DNA of 64,000 nucleotides. Origin: Metarhizobium sp964253915. GTDB taxonomy: Bacteria > Pseudomonadota > Alphaproteobacteria > Rhizobiales > Rhizobiaceae. Below, one piece after another: positions 60,174 through 64,000 of this stretch (the stretch's first letter is position 1; the number at the start of each line of letters is the position of its first letter). The notes beneath the pieces were generated by a model, which saw only the letters and a list, made by a program, of their open reading frames with translations, was not told the origin of the DNA and did not search any database. Position numbers and translations under genes: made by a program. The stretch spans positions 53,010 to 117,009 of the forward strand of contig NZ_CAXUSG020000014.1 of the NCBI RefSeq assembly GCF_964253915.1, written 5' to 3'.

Positions 60174-60481
60174 TCGACGTCCGCATGTCGAAACCGCTGG
60201 CGAAAGCAATCGGCGCCCGGCGCGAGACCGAGCGCCATCTCGATTGTCTGGCCCGTCAGATTGCGGCGCGCGCCGGGAGACAGGCGACCACGGTGAAAGT
60301 CCGGAGCCGCGCGCGGCGCCGGTCCAGTCCGCGTCTCTACCATCGGGAGCTCTTCGACCGCTTTGCCTTCGAGCGCTGAGTCGAACTCGACACGATCGTC
60401 TGCAGGCTGGCGATGCAGGAGCAGGTCATCGGCGATTTCCAGCGTCGCGACTGCGAGCCTGTGCTGCGTCCGGCGATATAG
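60170..60481 (+). pseudogene. Small plasmid gene with in-frame TGA at 60377
   Basis: The frame starts at ATG 60170, overlapping the previous stop (ATGA), and encodes MIDVRMSKPLAKAIGARRET...RELFDRFAFER, then TGA at 60377-60379. The same frame continues without a break for 33 more codons (VELDTIVCRLAMQEQVIGDF, QRRDCEPVLRPAI) to TAG at 60479-60481, and that extension looks like protein. So the original gene was probably about 102 residues and has acquired a nonsense change; a functional 69-residue product is possible. Confidence 0.6.
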
Positions 60482-60861
60482 GAGGACCCGAGGCGAAAGC
60501 ACCTTTCGATGTCCTACCCGGCTTCGATGTCATCGTCAGGGGGCTTGGCCATGTCTGTCGCTTGCCTTGGGATTGATATCGGACCCGTGCCGGACTGCCC
60601 TTCTTGTTCGCTGCGGTCTGAACCGGCGGCCGGTTGTTTCAAGGCCGCTGTCGCGCCGCGGGGCGGCCGGTCCAGCCTCCCTGCGCGAGGGCAGGCTCGC
60701 GGTCTGCTCAGGCCAAGGCCTGCTGGTCCGCAAACCTGCTCTGCTGGCTCAGTTGGATCGGACCTGTGAAGCCGCCCGTCCTTTGCCGGTTCTGGTCGTC
60801 CGCATCGAAGGGCAGACCGGCACGGGCCGGAACCGCTTCGGCAGCCACGGAAGGAACAAAC
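60482..60861. other. Structured noncoding gap ahead of the 195-residue gene
   Basis: About 380 bp with no supported gene. It contains several GC-rich dyads, including the perfect palindrome CAGGCC-AA-GGCCTG (60709-60722) and a hairpin-like GCCTCCCT...AGGGCAGGC about 20 bp before it. It may hold a terminator and a promoter. Confidence 0.4.
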
Positions 60862-61449
60862 ATGGCCAAGCCCGCCACCCCCAATCGCTCCAACGCACGG
60901 GTCTCGCAATCTCGCCGCGGTACCACCCTCGAAATGGTCCGCCTCTCCTGCCCCGACGCGGTCCAGGCGCATAAGATCGCAGAAAGCTTCGGCACGGCCA
61001 TCGTCGACAGCGATGGCATCCGCAGCCTGCATGAGCGGCTGATCGTCGAGACCACCGAGAGCCTTTCCGAAGGCCTCGGCGAGAAGGCCATGCAGATCCA
61101 TCTGCAGCGTATCGTCGGAGCCTTTGTCGGATCCGCGCACGGCGCCGGGCAGTTCTACTCCCGTGCGGTCACCGAGGCGCGCGACGCAACGGCGAAGGCG
61201 TCGAACGACACCCGCGATGAGGATCTCGATGGTCCGGTCGGCTACGATAGTGCCGCCCAGCGCAAACGGGAGTTCGCGGCCGACATGGGTGTCCAATCGC
61301 ACGCGCTGCGCATGGCAGCCGAGGGCGCAGTCGCCGCCTATGAAGAGGTCATCGGCGAGACCTGGAAGCCCTTCGACCGGCCGGTCGAAAATCCGGGCGC
61401 ATCGCTCGACCGCAAAGCGGCCGAGGCTCAGTTGGCCGCTTTCGGATAA
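60862..61449 (+). CDS. Conserved plasmid protein of unknown function
   Basis: A 195-residue helical protein starting at ATG 60862 (AAGGAAC upstream): basic leader MAKPATPNRSNARVSQSRRG, then SCPDAVQAHKIAESFGTAIV, MQIHLQRIVGAFVGSAHGAG, QFYSRAVTEARDATAKASND and DMGVQSHALRMAAEGAVAAY. No known domain or signal peptide. Its steady place between the ParB-like genes and ardC suggests a part in the same establishment module. Confidence 0.75.
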   Translation: MAKPATPNRSNARVSQSRRGTTLEMVRLSCPDAVQAHKIAESFGTAIVDSDGIRSLHERLIVETTESLSEGLGEKAMQIHLQRIVGAFVGSAHGAGQFYSRAVTEARDATAKASNDTRDEDLDGPVGYDSAAQRKREFAADMGVQSHALRMAAEGAVAAYEEVIGETWKPFDRPVENPGASLDRKAAEAQLAAFG

Positions 61450-61545
61450 CACATTGGCGGGGTCGCACCCCGCTCTTTCTTCATGTTCCGAGGCAGGCGC
61501 TCGCAGGCGCCGGCCTTTTTCATGTCGAGAAGAAAGGCTGAAGAC

Positions 61546-61696
61546 GCGCCTATCGCGGCCCGTCCCGGTCGGCGGTCCTGCAGGAGCCGGGCGCCCATGC
61601 AACGGCTTCGCCGTCCTCCACGCTGTTACGGCCGTTCCGGTGCATGGCTGCATCGGCCCCTGACTTCGGACCTCCGTGACTGACCGCGATAGGCGC
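61546..61696 (+). promoter_or_regulatory. Long fold-back (13-bp perfect arms 125 bp apart) directly upstream of ardC
   Basis: GCGCCTATCGCGG (61546-61558) is the exact reverse complement of CCGCGATAGGCGC (61684-61696). The interior has further complementary parts, such as GCCCATGCA against TGCATGG, so a single strand could fold into one long branched hairpin. It ends 25 bp before the ardC start. In plasmids such as F, leading-region anti-restriction genes are read from promoters formed by folded single-stranded DNA on entry; this could be such a site. Alternatives are an attenuator or a protein-binding dyad. Confidence 0.4.
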
Positions 61697-61721
61697 GGTC
61701 CTGAGAAAAGGAGAAGAAATC

Positions 61722-62645
61722 ATGACGAGGAAAGCGGAATCGGACCGTGCGGATATCTACACGCGGATCACCGATCGGATCGTTGAAGATCTCGAACAGG
61801 GCGTGCGCCCCTGGATGAAACCGTGGAGCGCCAACAACACGCATAACCGCATCAGCCGGCCGCTGCGCCATAACGGCCTCCCCTATTCGGGAATGAACGT
61901 GCTGCTCCTGTGGTCGGAGCAGGTATCGCGGGGCTTCTCCTCCTCGATGTGGATGACCTTCAAACAGGCGCTGGAACTGGGCGGGGCCGTGCGAAAGGGC
62001 GAAACGGGCTCGACAGTCGTCTTCGCCAGCCGGTTTACCAAGTCGGTGGTCGACGGAAACGGCAATGATGTCGATCGGGAGATCCCGTTCCTCAAGGCAT
62101 ATTCTGTGTTCAATATCGAGCAGATCGATGGTTTGTCCGACACCTATTATGCTCCGCCGGCCAAGATCCAGGATCCCGTCGAGCGAATAGAGAGCGCCGA
62201 TCTCTTCTTCCGCAACACCGGCGCCGCGATCCGGCACGGCGGCAATCAGGCCTACTATTCACCGGTCATGGACTACATCCAGATGCCGCCCTTCGAGGCG
62301 TTTCGCGATGCAGCCGGGTATGCGGCCGTCCTCAGCCACGAGGCGACCCATTGGACGGCGGCGGAACATCGCGTCGGACGAGATTTATCGCGCTATGCGA
62401 AGGACCGGACGGATCGCGCGCGCGAAGAACTCATTGCTGAGCTCGGCAGTTGCTTCCTCTGCGCCGATCTCGGTATCGCGCCGGAGCTCGAGCCGCGGCC
62501 GGACCATGCGTCCTACCTGAAGTCGTGGCTTTCAGTGCTGGCCAACGACAAGCGGGCGATCTTCCAGGCGGCGGCCCATGCGCAGCGTGCTGTAAGTTTC
62601 CTGCATTCCTTGCAGCCGGAAGCGGAAGTGAAGGCTGCGGCCTGA
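61722..62645 (+). CDS. ardC: ArdC-like anti-restriction protein
   Basis: A 307-residue protein starting at ATG 61722 with AAAGGAGAAG upstream. The N-terminal ssDNA-binding DUF1738 domain reads DIYTRITDRIVEDLEQGVRP, RPLRHNGLPYSGMNVLLLWS and SSMWMTFKQALELGGAVRKG. The C-terminal metallopeptidase-like domain has the zinc motif LSHEATHWTAAEHRVGRDLS with HEATH at 206-210 and the Glu-containing REELIAELGSCFLCADLGI. ArdC proteins protect transferred single-stranded plasmid DNA against restriction. Length and motifs are complete. Confidence 0.93.
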   Translation: MTRKAESDRADIYTRITDRIVEDLEQGVRPWMKPWSANNTHNRISRPLRHNGLPYSGMNVLLLWSEQVSRGFSSSMWMTFKQALELGGAVRKGETGSTVVFASRFTKSVVDGNGNDVDREIPFLKAYSVFNIEQIDGLSDTYYAPPAKIQDPVERIESADLFFRNTGAAIRHGGNQAYYSPVMDYIQMPPFEAFRDAAGYAAVLSHEATHWTAAEHRVGRDLSRYAKDRTDRAREELIAELGSCFLCADLGIAPELEPRPDHASYLKSWLSVLANDKRAIFQAAAHAQRAVSFLHSLQPEAEVKAAA

Positions 62646-63276
62646 CGCTCAGTCGCGGTTGTCACCGCCTGTGGCGACCGCGTGATCCATGTCCCGTTCG
62701 TCCTTGAGACCTTGTGCGATGTCAGCATCAGCCTTCCCCAGATTGACGGTTTTTGAGCGTCGGGTTTGGGTTTGCGGGTCGGTCTACGTTCGACAATAAA
62801 CGGCTTGGCCTGCTGGCGCATTGATCCTCCAGGTGGCAATCCGCGAGTGAAACGATATCGCACAGGGTAAGTTGGGCAAGCGGGCCTATTATGTGAGGTG
62901 CTCGTGTCCCCGAATGAAACGAGCAACGACGGTCGAAGCGGGGGATGGCGCAAGATGCCATTCGTGCCCGGGCGAGAGCGGCGGAACACCATTGCCATAT
63001 CCCTTCACGTCAGAGTTTCCGGCAACCCATCTGCGGGCTCGATGAGGCATGTCTGACCGGAGACCGGCTGCGCCTCGATCGTCTTCCCGCAACGGCAAGC
63101 CGCAGATTTCTTACCTCGGAAGGCTGCGCCGTCCTCCTCGCCCACTAACAAATCTGCGACTTGCCGCCCTCCATTTCATTACGGCCCTATTGGGTGCGGT
63201 CCGATCGTCACCGGTCTTTTGACAGCTATCGAGGTCGCGATGGGCGCGGCCCGAACACGAGAAAAGGAATACGACA
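62646..63276. other. Long intergenic region between ardC and the DUF736 gene
   Basis: About 630 bp. Several short frames on both strands have no coding character. No clear repeats, terminator or origin motif was found by eye; the 3' part must contain the DUF736 promoter, with a ribosome-site-like AAAAGGA before ATG 63277. Confidence 0.4.
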
Positions 63277-63585
63277 ATGGCAACCATCGGCACATTCACC
63301 TCCACCGAAAACGGCTTCACCGGCTCCATCCGCACGCTCGCCCTCAACGTCAAGGCCCGCATCGCCCGGGTCGAAAACCCCTCCGACAAGGGTCCGCAGT
63401 TTCGCGTCTACGCTGGTAGCGTCGAGCTGGGCGCCGCCTGGCAGAAAACCTCCGAACAGGGCCGCGACTACCTCTCGGTCAAGCTCGACGATCCGAGCTT
63501 CCCGGCTCCGATCTACGCAACGCTCGCCGAGGTCGAAGGTGAGGATGGCCTCCAGCTCATCTGGTCCCGCCCGAACCGGGACTGA
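63277..63585 (+). CDS. DUF736 protein
   Basis: A 102-residue protein: MATIGTFTSTENGFTGSIRT, LALNVKARIARVENPSDKGP, QFRVYAGSVELGAAWQKTSE, then LSVKLDDPSFPAPIYATLAE. Length and sequence are typical of DUF736, a small beta-rich family present near conjugation genes on most Rhizobiaceae plasmids. Function is unknown. Confidence 0.93.
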   Translation: MATIGTFTSTENGFTGSIRTLALNVKARIARVENPSDKGPQFRVYAGSVELGAAWQKTSEQGRDYLSVKLDDPSFPAPIYATLAEVEGEDGLQLIWSRPNRD

Positions 63586-63640
63586 TCGACATCACGGGGC
63601 TCCGCCGCCGGCGGAGCCCTCTCCTCTGCCGAGAACTCAA

Positions 63641-63676
63641 AGCCGGACCCGGCATCGAGCCAGGTCCGGCTTTTTT
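63641..63676 (+). terminator. Rho-independent terminator after the DUF736 gene
   Basis: A 9-bp perfect stem AGCCGGACC/GGTCCGGCT (63641-63649 and 63663-63671) followed by a run of T. A second strong hairpin without T-run, GGCTCCGCC/GGCGGAGCC, stands just before it (63598-63618). Confidence 0.85.
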
Positions 63677-63907
63677 GGTGGCATACGGAAACGGGGGATA
63701 GCTGCTCAGATCTGTCGAGGATGCCGGGCCGGAATGACGGCCTCAAGGACGAGCGGTTCCCCCAATTTCGCGCGAACGCTCGAAGAGCGCCCACACGAAA
63801 TCGGCTCCCCCACTCGCCGCCGCTGGCGGTCGCATCCGCGATCCCTGACCCCGCCATCCCGTCCCGCCCTGCGAAATCGTCTTTCACAAACTCAAGGAGA
63901 TGAGACG

Positions 63908-63952
63908 ATGACGATCGAACAGCACATCGAAGAACTGCGGGCCTTATCTTGA
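63908..63952 (+). pseudogene. Truncated start of a small conserved plasmid gene
   Basis: The ATG at 63908 (AAGGAGATGAG upstream) begins MTIEQHIEELRA, a start I recall for small helical proteins that follow DUF736 genes on rhizobial plasmids, where it continues ELRNA... Here it becomes LS and stops at 63950-63952, so the normal gene is cut near 63943, probably by another insertion or rearrangement that extends beyond the window. Confidence 0.5.
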
Positions 63953-64000
63953 CAGTCTGCACCGACTCTACCGACCTTGGCTACGTCGATGCGCATGCTG

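Noticed and set aside
60377..60379. TGA as a selenocysteine codon
   Set aside because: No SECIS-like stem-loop is apparent, and the residue sits in an ordinary charged region (FER-VEL); a nonsense change is simpler.

Overview
The window looks like an accessory part of a large plasmid from the Rhizobiaceae (Rhizobium, Agrobacterium or Sinorhizobium type). The reasons are the GC-rich coding, rhizobial plasmid families (DUF1612/HTH protein, DUF1419, DUF736, Toprim/DUF3991, a giant methylase-helicase, ArdC) and a very dense insertion-sequence load. No rRNA, tRNA or CRISPR array was seen. All calls come from reading the sequence; no database search was run.

Layout. 1-340: end of a Tn3-family transposon inserted in a tyrosine-recombinase gene. 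530-5314: a DUF1612/HTH gene, then a two-gene unit of an AAA+ ATPase and a large subtilisin-like protease, the best candidate here for a little-studied conflict or proteostasis system. 5599-8589: a complete IS66-family element with an exact 8-bp target duplication. 8845-11940: a metal-response island (MerR regulator, HMA-CDF transporter, signal peptidase II, NAD synthetase, a truncated Met/His/Cys-rich exported protein). 11918-17148: nested insertion sequences, with an IS1111-type IS110 element inside istA of an IS21-family element, an IS3 element upstream of that istA, and an older IS3 remnant beside them. 17184-24511: a fragment of a metal P-type ATPase, then two divergent operons around a palindrome. 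One runs TetR, thioesterase, 3-hydroxyacyl-CoA dehydrogenase, oleate hydratase; the other runs catalase-like protein, orphan protein, DyP peroxidase. They suggest a response to unsaturated fatty acids and peroxide.

24523-26412 holds a ParB fragment, an IS6-family element and an IS21 end. 26693-37284 is a stress and envelope block: L,D-transpeptidase, a membrane protein, two DUF2382 proteins, a single-domain response regulator, and a tightly overlapping operon of hybrid kinase, CheR, CheB and receiver-kinase. 37473-47297 is decayed: AraC fragment, ISL3 fragment, broken CHASE4-GGDEF-EAL protein, BA14K protein, and a sugar-catabolism locus (substrate-binding protein, ROK, Gfo/Idh) broken by an IS21 element whose 6-bp target duplication lets the original gene be rebuilt. 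47542-49126 is an ISNCY-type element.

49173-63952 is a co-directional plasmid module: Toprim/DUF3991, DUF1419, a 1,696-residue methylase-helicase, a solitary ParB-like protein, a DUF7007-like protein, small conserved proteins, ArdC and DUF736. It resembles the establishment (leading) region of a conjugative plasmid, where anti-restriction genes act first in a new host. A 151-nt inverted-repeat structure lies directly ahead of ardC.
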